Origin: Cryptomeria japonica
Lineage: Eukaryota; Streptophyta; Pinopsida; Cupressales; Cupressaceae
Assembly: GCF_030272615.1 (NCBI RefSeq)
Contig: NC_081408.1
Span: forward strand, 762,466,673 to 762,530,672
Reading direction: 5' to 3'
DNA: 64,000 nt
The notes under the pieces are model-generated. The model ran no database searches, was not told where the DNA came from, and saw only the letters and a program-made list of their open reading frames with translations. Both the position numbers and the translations under genes were made by a program. The number at the start of each line of letters is the position of its first letter. Position 1 is the stretch's first letter. Shown one piece after another: positions 21,285 to 31,606 of this stretch.

Positions 21285-22506
21285 TATAGATGGGATTTGT
21301 CACCTCCAAAATGATGAATCTCAGAGGACAAATTGATCTTCCGCTACCTCACTCAAACTGGTGCTAAGGATGAGGCAGGGGATAAAAATGAAAAGCTAAG
21401 CTAATATACTATGGATGAGACTCCCAAATGACTCTGTTGAGTCTCTTTCCTAGGGATGAGTGCATAGAGCTAGGACACCAATGTGGCATGTTGTTGTCCA
21501 GTATAGACAGAACACAGAAACCATACAAGGATAGCATATACATTTATAATATTAAATAAACATGGAAAAACAACAAGATAAACTAATAACATAGAATGAG
21601 AAATATTAGAATGACTTGAGAAGAGGGAAAAGAAGGAAGCTCACAGCCAATCCATGATTGATGTCTCCCGCTAAATGATCTCCTTCTTATGATTATAAAC
21701 CTACAAACAAGCAAGAAGGAAAATGATGGGGGTTGTGTTTTGGAGTCTGTGTCAATCAAACCCCCATTTTGATGTTTCCACCTCCATGAACAACCCAGAT
21801 AGATAGATATCTCAAATAATGACTAGTTAGAATGATAAAATGATCAAATAGATAGGGGATGTGATAAATCCCAAGATTATTAAAGATGAGATAGATAGAA
21901 TGATAGAAAGATATTACCAAAGAGGCTTGAGAAAGCCAAGGGAGACACCAAGAATATTGTGGGAGCTTCAGAGCATTGTAGCAAAATATAGACTGTTGTA
22001 GCAAGCAAGAGAGAGAGAAAGAGAAAGCTATGAGAGCTAAGAGAACAAGAGATCTTGAATCTAGAATCTAGAGAGATTGAATGGAGAGAAAAGGTGGATT
22101 TAAAATAAGAGAATAAGAGGGAAAGAAGAGGTCGGTGAGCCATTTAGAATATTCTGAGCCATTTCCACTTACCAAGATAGGCAACAAGTGGAAAGGCATG
22201 CTCAAAACCAACATTCGAACGCTGATATTTTGCAAGATGAATGCACGGTGTGTGGATGTCTGTGCCACACGCTAGTGTCCATAGGAATCATGATAAAAAA
22301 TGGAAGGAGACAAGGGAGACACGTGGATAACATGACTGATTCCATGAGGGAGATACCATAAAGAGGGGGTCTCGAGCATCTTGAGAGGGAAAAGGTTGAT
22401 GAAAGGGATGAAGTGAGCCTACTCAAGTGCTAGGGGAATGGACACCAAAGTGGTTACAAAACATATAGGTCAAATTACAAAGGGGTATGCAATTTTCAAT
22501 ACAATA
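21285..22506 (-). repeat. 5' LTR of element B
   Basis: Intact-length partner of 16100-18472, about 1.22 kb. The terminal TG/CA are mutated on this copy (TA at 21285-21286). Right edge placed by alignment, uncertain by a few bases. Confidence 0.75.
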
Positions 22507-24511
22507 CTATAATTGACCTAGACCTAGTGCTCCTTATTATAATACCATACCAAATGATCCATATGCTAGCTATAACTATATACCCCCTCCATATTAGCAC
22601 ATCTATTATCATTATCATCCATACATGCATTATATCCCTCCTCCTCCACCTAGTGGCTTAGGCATGGGACTAACTCAAAGAGAAAAGACACCACCTAAGA
22701 ATGACTTGCAACAACAAATCAAGGATTTGCAAAAGCAAATGGCAGACATGAATGCACCAAAGCAAGCGTATACAATGAAAGAAAAATGTCCTTATCCATT
22801 TAATAGAAGTATTCCAATTCCTCCATTTCCTCCATATTTTGTGACATCAAAGTTTGATAAGTAAAGAGGCAAGGGAGATCCTAAGACACATATAAAAGAG
22901 TTCTTCACAACATGCATTGAGGTAGCCAACAAAGAAACGTACAAGTGATGAGATTGTTCCCACAAAGTTTAGGTGGACAAGCTATTGAATGGTTCTCCCA
23001 ACTTCCACCTAGAATTAAATCATAGACTGATCTAGCATAAGCTTTTATACAACACTTCTCATACAATATTGAAACAGATGTGTCAGTGACTATTTTGTGC
23101 AATACCAAACAGAAAAATGGAGAGTCATTTGCTTAATTCTTACAATGATGGAGAGGTCTTTCTAGTCAATTCTCTTGTGATATACCACAAAAATAAATGG
23201 TCAAAATGTTTACTCAAAATGTCAAAAAGGAAATTTGATATGAATTAAGAAAATCTTGTTTGTCCACTTTTAAGGAAGTTATTGAAAAGGGATTAGTAAT
23301 TGAGAAAGTCATAATTGAGCAACGCACCATTAAGCTATTCAAGGATTACAAAGAGGAATCAAATGGGAAAGATAAACCCTTCTTTTGGAACAAGAACAAC
23401 AACAAAATAAATTATGGGGTATTAGATGCAAATATGGTAAAACCAAAGATGACTTTCCTTGGTGCAAGCTCATCCAATTCGAATAATCAAGTGAATTCTC
23501 AAAGGCCATCAAAACCTCCAAAAAATACAATCCATTGGGAGAGCCAATTGAGACAACATTTAAGAAATTGTTTGCAAAAAAGCTTATAACAATACCAGAC
23601 AATCCACCTTATGAACCAAAAGTGAAACTTGCATGGTGGAATGATGATGAGTATTGCGAGTATCACAAGAGAAAAGGACATAAGACTAGCAATTGTCATA
23701 CATTGAAGAACATCATACACGAACTTATTGACAAGGGTGACATAGATGTTAATGGTCACACTTCTAATGAGGAACATGTGATGTTTAAAAAACCATTCCT
23801 AAAACATGATAAGGGAAAAGCCAAAACAAATAATCAAGCTAATTATACTAAGATGTCCTATGATTATACTGTTAACCACATTTCAATGGACAATCATGTT
23901 TCTACTATTATTATAAAGGACAAAAATCCCGAAGGTTCTACCCAAAGGAATAAAGTTGTTTTGAAAGGCATTGGACCATCATCATCCTCAACCTCAGAAT
24001 ATAATGTCACAAACCATCAAGGTAAAGTCACCTTGCAAGGTGTTCAATCCAAAGATATAGTTTCATCATCTACCAAAAATGAGTATGACCTTGTAGACTA
24101 GTTAGGGAAGAAACTTACCCTCATTTCCATCCTTAATATTTTGTGTATATCCCCTTCACATAAGGCTATTCTTGACAAAGAATTGAGAGAGACCTATGTA
24201 CCTATAGATCTAAATATGGACCAGTTTCAAACCATGGTGGGATGTCTTTCCACTCCAAATTGCCTTACATTTACAGAAGCCAATGACGCATCCTTATGCC
24301 AACAACACAATGAACCTCTCCACAATGAAGGATTTCTCCATAAAAGTCACATCAAATGACTCTTGAAAGATGGAGGAGCAAGTCTAAATATTTGCACATT
24401 AAATACTATTAAATAATTGGGATACTCTAAACAAGTTGTAGATTCAAGGAATAAAATCACTACCAAAACATATGATGACGAAGATCGCTCATCTAAAGGA
24501 ATAGTCTACTT
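22507..24511 (+). pseudogene. Gag C-terminal part and protease start of Gypsy-A
   Basis: Continues the gag after element B. In order: PRPSAPYYNTIPNDPYASYN, a Pro run and heptad-like NDLQQQIKDLQKQMADM (22704), CPYPFNRSIPIPPFPPYF (22789), the gag core with AIEWFSQLPPRIK (22982-23020), a CEYHKRKGHKTSNC knuckle (23656) and DLNMDQFQTMVGCLSTPNCL before the protease. The protease active-site strand reads LLKDGGASLNICTL (about 24361-24400), with Asp in a DGG context usual for Tat-like elements. The frame stops being readable at TACTT (24507-24511), where element C is inserted, and resumes at 34156. Several stops and two frameshifts (near 22940 and 23530). Confidence 0.85.
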
Positions 24512-25620
24512 TGTTGGCTTGATGATGATTGTAATGGATGACTTCATGTATTGTCATTGATGGAACATGTATACATACACATATGTTCACATTGTCATCT
24601 TAGTTAAGGCAAACTGGTATTACTTTTAAAGTTACTTGTATTGCAACTGGTATTGGGTATTTTGATTAAGATGGTTTAGAGAGTGTCAAATTGGTATATG
24701 TAGACAACCGGTATATGTAGGAATGGCTTGAAACCAACTTGGAGATTCAGCGGAAGCCATCAAAGAAGAAAATGGAAGACAGTCGGTTTACATGTTGATA
24801 GTGGTTAACTCTTAACCGGTATCGGTGTTCTCACTGGTATTCATTGATTGTGTGATGAGTTATCACCAGTCGTGATGAGTTACCCCTTACTGACAAATTT
24901 GGCGGCAATTTGTGATGAGTTATGTTTGATTGTCTAGATACACTACACCTAGGAAATTGTGATATGATTTCTAAGCCGACATGAAATCTAATGTCTATAT
25001 GATGATATTATGATGAACTATTTTTTATGATACGATGTGATGCGAGATAGAAGTGTTAAGTTGTTGAAGGCATTGCAGAATATGTTGGTGATGCAGTTTT
25101 GAGTGCGCAGAAGAGGATCTATTCAAGAAAGTTGTGCTACTTCTAGATCACACCACATATTGTTTTCTAATCACTACAAAAGTCAAATCCCTAACCGGGT
25201 AAGCTCTAACAAGCTTCATTGTACAAATCCTTTAACAAGGTGATCCATTAGTTTGGATTCAAAAATCCTCTACTGAGGTTACTCCTAAAAGGGTACTACC
25301 TTTAGCAGGGTATAGCTCTAAACAAAGCTTTGGGATCTTTAACAAGATTCGCTCCTAGTAGAGCACTTTTGTAGACCTTAACCGGTTAGTTACCTATTAC
25401 TGTAGATAGTTAACTTATGAGTCCCATCTCACCGTGGTTTTTCCCATTTGGGTTTTCCACGTATAAACACTTGTGTTATGGTGGATATTTTACTTATTAT
25501 GGATGCTTTAATATCATTTTGGATTGCATGCATAGTATTTAGTAAACTTGTTAAGTATCTCTACCGGTCAATGTCTAAAGCAGATTCACCCCCCCCTCTC
25601 AGTGCTTTACAAGTCTATCA
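24512..25620 (+). repeat. 5' LTR of element C
   Basis: 1,109 bp, TGTTGG..CTATCA. U5 contains TTTTTCCCATTTGGGTTTTC, a 7-bp ACAAGCTT-flanked T-rich stretch and the C-rich motif GATTCACCCCCCCTCTCAGT just before the end. The same signals occur in D, F, G and H LTRs. Confidence 0.9.
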
Positions 25621-25622
25621 AT

Positions 25623-25635
25623 TGGTATCAGAGCC
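25623..25635 (+). other. Primer binding site, initiator-Met tRNA
   Basis: TGGTATCAGAGCC two bases after the LTR end, the standard plant copia primer site. Confidence 0.9.
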
Positions 25636-25682
25636 AAACTTCCTTAAGGCTTAATCTCTTGGAAGGAAACCCTAAATCCACC

Positions 25683-26898
25683 ATGGGGGATATGAGCTAC
25701 TTTGAGATGGCTAGAGTGCTTGAAGCTACCAAGGAAGATCTTGAAACCCTAAGGGTCAAATTCAATGCTTCACAAGTCAAAAGAAGAGAACTAACTGAAC
25801 AACTATTGGAAATATTTGATAATGGTTCTTCAGATGAAGCTAACATTGATGAATTAGCTGAAGAAGTTGAAAGATTGAATGGTGAGAAGCTAAATATGAG
25901 AAGAGAGTTAGAAGCCCTAACTATCCGCGTGAGTCAAGAGTTGGAAGCTAGGAGGGCAGCTGAAGATCTTGTCAAAGAAATAGATCATGAGATTGCTAAG
26001 ATCAAACAAGAGAATGCAACTTTGCATGAACATTGGGATGAAGAGAAAGAAGAAAAAGAGGCTTTGCAACTAGATCTTGAAATGGTATCATCCCTAAGAG
26101 AGACTCTTACAAAACACAATGAAGATCTTACCAACGAGCTCACTGAGGCTAATGGAAAGATGGAAAAGTTCAATAAGAGTTCTTTTAGGCTGGATGAGTA
26201 GATCCAGTCTCAGAGGATGAAAGGTGATACATTTGGACTAGGCTTTAACACATCTGAGAAAGGAGAATCTTTCAGTACAAAGAGAAACATTCACAAGGAT
26301 GCAACTGCTCTAGGCTAACAAGCCTAATGGTAAGAAAGTTTTTAAACCTATCTACTTTGTCTGTTATAAACTTGGACATACTACAAATGTGTGTAGAAAC
26401 AGACCCAATGAGAATACAAGCTATAATGCAAATGCTAGGTATGTTTCTAGGAGATTTGAAGGTCATTGTTTTACATGCAACATGTATGGACATAGATCAG
26501 TTGAATGCAAATATGGAGAAAATAATCCAGTACCTCACATGAATCCAAGACCTAATGGTAACTAGAGGAGAACCTATGACAACCGAGGTAACATGAATTG
26601 GCAGAAACCCTATGTCAACCGGTTTAGTCCGTTTGAGATGGAAAAGATAACTAATTCTATTTGCACCATTTGTAACAATTATGGTCATGTAGCTATGAAT
26701 TCTAGAAGGAGAACTGGAAGAGGCAATGCAGGACCTTGGAGATCATTTGGAATGGCTCGCTATCATTGTCACAAACTGGGACACATGGCAAAATTTTGTA
26801 GAACCAGAAAGAAAAAACCAGTTAATCATTCTATAGATCAAAAGGGTAAGCAGAAGGTAAATGTTGATGAAACTAGAGAAGAGATGAACCGAATATGA
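25683..26898 (+). pseudogene. Coiled-coil / zinc-knuckle gag-like protein of element C
   Basis: Start MGDMSYFEMARVLEATKEDL at 25683. Residues about 10-170 are a long heptad-rich coiled coil (LTEQLLEIF, VERLNGEKLNMRRELEALTI, KIKQENATLHEHW). After a stop at 26199-26201 and a frame change come four zinc knuckles: one with first Cys lost (YFVCYKLGHTTNVC), one intact (CFTCNMYGHRSVEC, 26467-26508), one with last Cys lost (CTICNNYGHVAMNS) and one with the first Cys lost (YHCHKLGHMAKFC, 26761-26799). Zinc knuckles bind nucleic acid; a role in packaging the element RNA is likely. The UBN2 gag domain normal at the N-terminus of plant copia gag is not seen. Homologous to the ORFs at 42090 and 62993. Confidence 0.8.
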
Positions 26899-27444
26899 AA
26901 AAATAAGAGTGGTGATATGCCTGCAAAAGAACCTAATCCTTCACCCAATATGGAGAATCCTGCATTGGTGAATTGAGCCTTTCAACGGGGCTAAGGAGAG
27001 CATAGCGGTAAATCTACTTCTGAACCCCTTGAAAGATGAGTGGTAAGAAAGTTTTCTTTTTTGAGTTATTCTATGAGAAATCTTGATATCTTTGTCTATC
27101 GGTTTTTTGAAAGTTTGTCAACTGGTTTTACACTTGTTAATATTGAATGTATCATCAAGCGGTCGAGCAATTAATGCAGTAGGTAAAGATGATAAAAGTG
27201 AGTTTTACTATGTTATTTTTACCATAAATACATTCGAAAGAGAATTCTTGAGTACTTGCAGAGCAAAAGGAGAATTGCTAGCTGGTTGTGGACGAATTTT
27301 TGCTGTAAATTGTGTGATTGAAGCTGATTCGAAGATTAGTGAAGGTGGAACTAGTGTGCATTTGTGTAATCAACCAAAAATCAACGAAGCACAAGAGAAT
27401 TAAGGTATTTCTCTGTAAATCCCTTTCAAATCAAGTTTATCTGA
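26899..27444 (+). other. Inter-ORF region of element C
   Basis: Contains a 106-codon ORF (27083-27403) without recognised features. Probably a decayed linker between the gag-like ORF and ORF2. Confidence 0.4.
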
Positions 27445-30307
27445 ATGGATTCATCATCTAAGCAAGTAGAGAGACTTACGATCACATCAGAACCTATGGA
27501 GGTTATGGAATCTAAAAAAATTGTGTCATATGATGCTTTGTCTCAAGTACCTGATGGTGTTATCATAAAAGGTGATTTGTCTAGTTATATTGGCTGCAAA
27601 ATCGAAGCTTTAGGATCATTGTCAATATAATCCCTATTGAAATCCCCATGTGATAAGAGCGGAAAGATCAAACTCGAGTATATTAGGGTTTATGAGAAGG
27701 GTTTTCATAATGCAGCTTATTTTCTTGAGGATTTTGAAGAGGAACATATCAGAATCATTCTTAGTCGCGTTCATGGTGAAAATATGTATCTGGAAAGATC
27801 ACATACTATCACTAAGGAAGCTATCCATGTTTTGACTAGTTTTTGGCAAACCATTGAAGTTCCCAAGATGAGGCAAATTTATAAAGAGACTGTAACAACT
27901 TTAACTCAGTCTACCTATGATGGGTGTGCATTTTTAGTTAATAATATTAAGGACCCAATAGTTAGATTGGCTACCATGGTTATAGGCTACAAAATATTCT
28001 ATTCCAGTAGAATGAACAGTATGCCATCTATAGTAGTGCATACAACCTATAGAATGATTGTTGAGAACATAGATTATGACTTATGTGAGGCCATAAGAAG
28101 TCAATTGATGTTGAATCTATAGTCAATTAAGGAGGACGTCAGGAAAAAGTTCAAATTTGGTCAGTTATTGATTGGTTTATTCTTTTAATTTCATAATTTC
28201 CTACTAGGAATTGGTGACATTGAATGGTCAAAAGACCTATCGGTAACTACTTAGATCAAGAACAACATTAAGGCTATTAAGAACACTTTCTCAACTGCAA
28301 TGAACAGGTACTTTAATGAATTTCAAAAGAAAATGAGTACGAGGGTAAGACTACCTGAAGACGTGGTGAAAAAAATTGCTAAGGACATCATTTTCACAGT
28401 CACCACTTATTTTTGTCTCATGGAAGCTATCGAACCAAGGGAGGATGAAATAGAAGACATGAGTTATGAAGTCAATTATGACATTGATCAGTTATGCTAA
28501 TAATCTATTGGCATCTCTAGTGGACAAGAAGAAGAAAAGACTGGGTACTTTTGAGGAGCAAACTGCAGAAGCTAAAACCAGTAGTGCTCAACCCAGTAGT
28601 GGTAAAGGAAAGAAGAAGAAGGTTGAGAAAGCACCTCTAGTGTCAACAAGAACAAGAATGACATGAAGTTTCCAAGGTAAGAAGGAACCGACACCAAAGG
28701 TATACATAAATAAGCACACTGCAATGAAGAAGAGAGGTCGCAACTGATTCTTCAAGCAGAATCTGATGATATCAACACTGAGGAGGAGCCAAAGAAAATA
28801 AAGGAAACTGGTAAGAAAGCCAAACCAGTTGAAGACACCTCTTAGCAGGGTATTCCTCTAGTGCTTTATCTTACAAACCTATGACTGATTTTGAGAGAAC
28901 TGTGAAAACATTAGGGAGGAACAAGTTTGATAATGTTAAAGAATGTTTTGATTCATTTAATGAAGATCAGAAGGAACAAATTGTTCAATAGGTAATCAAC
29001 TACTTATGTCAATACAATCAATTGCCTCAGTATCTTAAAAATGATATTTCTGATTCTTTGCATTCTATTCTTTCAAATAAGTGGGAAGAGGCTATGGAGA
29101 AAGATCAAGAAATCATTGATAATGTATTTATTCAATATTTTCCTGAATTGTCTAAAGATGAATTAGTAGCATTGCTTGATAAATTCAAAGGACAATTTCA
29201 TTTTAAGACAAGAATATTGATGCTAATGAATGGAAAGGTGTAATCTGTTGAAATGGGAACTCATCAGATAGCCAAAAATGTTCAACAGATGCATAAGCAT
29301 ACAAAGTCTCATAATGATGATCAAACAGAGACTGGAGGGAAACCAAAGTTAGTTGAAGAAGAAATTGTTTCACCAGATATTGAAAAGCATAAGGGGGACA
29401 CTACTTCTCAACCGGTTATTTTTGTCTATGAGGTTCAAGACACCATTGATCTATCTATAAATATTATTGAACCAGATAAGCTATCACAACAACCACCGGT
29501 TATTACTATTTCATAGATTTAAGAAGTGGAAATACCAACAAATCAACCAAGTGTGGATATTCCACCCCCATTGGTAAAAGATCAACAAATTAAAACACAA
29601 CTACCACTGGTTTCACAGGATACTCAGGAGAAACCTGTAGAAAAAATTGAAGAGAAGCCCTCTGAACGAGAAAAGGAACAAGAGGAAGAGAAAACTAAGG
29701 AGATAAGACCTGCTGAAATGAAAAGGCAATAGTCAAGCAGCAAAATGATGATGAAGATGACTCATGAGGCATCAAAGGGTCTATATATGTAGAGAATATG
29801 AGTGCATTGGAACTTATGGAGATTGCAACTGTGATGCAATCCATGGCTCAAAAGAATAGACTTAAGGAACAAAGGAAGGAAGTAGAAACTATCCAAACTG
29901 TTGTGGAGATTTTGTCTAGTCTTCTACCAGAGACTGCTATACAAATTCTCCTATTGGAAAACTTGGCCAGATGGTTGTTGATGCCTCTGATCAACTCAAG
30001 TCCCTTGAGGAAGCAGATCAGACCTTGGCTGAGAAAAACTATAGGAGGAAAAGAGGTGAACATATAATGAAAGATACTAATACAAGGAAGATTGCTTTAT
30101 CCCTGAATAAAGATCTTTTGAGAAAAGCTATTGAAACAGGAGGCAGAATTCTAGCCTATACATCTAATGTTTCATTTTTCTATACTGATTTAATTAAGAG
30201 GCAAGAAGAGAAAAAAAAAGAATTGGAAAAGATATGTACTACCTACATACATCTACAAGATTCACTCTTAGCTTTTGGCAAATCAGTTGATTTGCAAAAT
30301 CGGTTAG
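27445..30307 (+). pseudogene. ORF2 of element C, uncharacterised large protein (part 1)
   Basis: I do not recognise the function. The protein starts at 27445 (MDSSSKQVERLTITSEP) and has, in order: YDALSQVPDGVIIKGDL; a conserved block IRIILSRVHGENMYLERSHT (about 27748) with ITKEAIHVL, STYDG and MVIGYKIFYSSRMNS; DYDLCEAIRSQL (28075); a segment FNEFQKKMSTRVRLPEDVVK (28316); a Lys/Glu-rich linker (28530-28850); an acidic helical part NKWEEAMEKDQEIIDNV (29079); a Pro/Glu-rich stretch (29270-29720); and helices to QNRLV at 30307, where solo LTR K is inserted. At least four frameshifts and several stops. Order and motifs match ORF2 of element D (43566-44255, 50726-53356). Confidence 0.75.
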
Positions 30308-31090
30308 TGTATATGGTGAAAATGGATAACAACAATGTTGAAAGACTAAATGAATTCAACCACAAAACCCTAGCCTAACAACAACAAAGATCCACCATAA
30401 CATATGAAGATTACCTAAGATAATGCAAATCAAATGAAATCACAAAGATTATACCATCACATGTCCAATAGGGTTTGGATCTCCATTCTTCCCATCTCCA
30501 TTGATCTTGCTTGATATATTTGCTCTCAGATTTTATGTGCACAAGAGCTCAACAAAGAATGGAAATGTGGTTGCAAGTAGGATCACATATGAAAGTGCAA
30601 AGCGTAGTGTAGTCAATTGATCAAGTAGTCAGTTAGTTAGGGTTTGATAATGAAGGAAGCATCTCCTTATATAGAAGACACTATATGAAATGGAGGGATA
30701 AGATTGAGAGGTGTAAAAAGAGGTCAGCTATGATTAGAGGGTAGGTAGAGGAAATAAGAAAATAATGAAATGGTAGGTAGTGTAGGAATTAAGATATGAA
30801 TGACATGTGTCATGGGTAGAAAAGGCTAATGAATTAATTAAATAAATAAAGATTTATTTATTTAATAGAAGAAGTGGGATCAATTAAATAAATAAGATAT
30901 TTATTTAATTTAAGAAAAGGATAATTTAAATAAATAAATGTATTTATTTAAATGAGAAATAAGGCTAGAAGAGGATAAATGAATTAATTAAATAAATAAA
31001 GATTTATTCAATTAATAGAAGAATTATGCTTAGATAATTAAATAAATAAAATATTTATTTAACTAGAGTGGACAATTTTAGGTGTCTACA
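30308..31090 (-). mobile_element. Solo LTR K in ORF2 of element C
   Basis: 783 bp, on the minus strand TGTAGACACCTAAAATTGTC..CATATACA, flanked by perfect GTTAG duplications (30303-30307 and 31091-31095). It matches LTR L (40376-41006 plus 54606-54740), including TATATAAG (rc of 30666-30673) and the A+T-rich hairpin array (rc of 30835-31070). Single LTR, so its interior was lost by LTR-LTR recombination. Confidence 0.93.
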
Positions 31091-31095
31091 GTTAG

Positions 31096-31379
31096 ATCTG
31101 TAATATTTTGAACATGATAATAGACTCCAATCCCTGAAGGAGATAAAGAACTTATTGAGACCTAAAGTGGACATTCTGTAACAAGCATATAAGAATGCAT
31201 AAGTGGTTTTAGCTACTCCAGAGATGAGTACAGTTGATGCAATGAAAGAATTTTCTACATAGGTTATGACCACAATAGAGATCACTGAAACCTTACTAGA
31301 AACATGGGAAAGGGATTTTTCTCAAATGAAGCTTACTTTCAGTAATATTTTCTTGAAAATTGAAGTGAACACTCCTTGA
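31096..31379 (+). pseudogene. ORF2 of element C, C-terminal part
   Basis: After removal of K the frame continues: DNRLQSLKEIKNLLRPKVDI, EMSTVDAMKEFS, then IEITETLLETWERDFSQMKL and KIEVNTP before the stop. Helical character corresponds to the ORF2 end of element D (NGFISILDSLKQGWDTYFSF, about 53260). Four stops. Confidence 0.65.
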
Positions 31380-31606
31380 TAAAGAATCTTACATTTTTTT
31401 ATATGTAAACTTTTGATGCAAATTTATCTATATATATATATATGTATTTTACTTTTCAATTTGGCATTGTTGTCAAAGGGGAGAGTAGAAATATGTATGC
31501 ATTGTTAAGGGGGAATAGAAATATGGTTTTACAATTTTTGTAAGCACACTTAGTTGTAAAGTTGTAAAATTTTCTAAGTGTTGCCATCAATGCCAAAGGG
31601 GGAGAT
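31380..31606 (+). other. 3' UTR and polypurine tract of element C
   Basis: Non-coding, with a TATATATATATA run near 31432. Ends in ATGCCAAAGGGGGAGAT (31590-31606) directly before the 3' LTR; the same tract precedes the LTRs of D (53585) and G (60676, -). Confidence 0.85.

Larger units (their letters stand above)
16100..22506 (-). mobile_element. Degenerate Ty3/gypsy-type LTR element B inserted in Gypsy-A gag
   Basis: Direct repeats 16100-18472 and 21285-22506 share both ends (GGGATTTGTCACCTCCAARA at the left; AGAGATCTTGAA..GCAATTTTC at the right). Minus orientation is shown by a polypurine tract (rc of 18473-18487, AAGTGGGGGGAAAA) before TGTAGTGCAG, and by a primer-site-like TTTTGGTGAACCTGACGTGA (rc of 21284-21265) beside the other LTR. 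The interior is only about 2.8 kb with gag fragments. Flanks GTATA (16095-16099) and CTATA (22507-22511) are an imperfect duplication. The left LTR has lost its middle to unrelated DNA. Confidence 0.8.

Noticed and set aside
25681-26201. Host myosin/tropomyosin-like coiled-coil gene
   Set aside because: Starts 60 bp after an LTR primer site, is followed by zinc knuckles, and has homologues at the same place in elements D and H.
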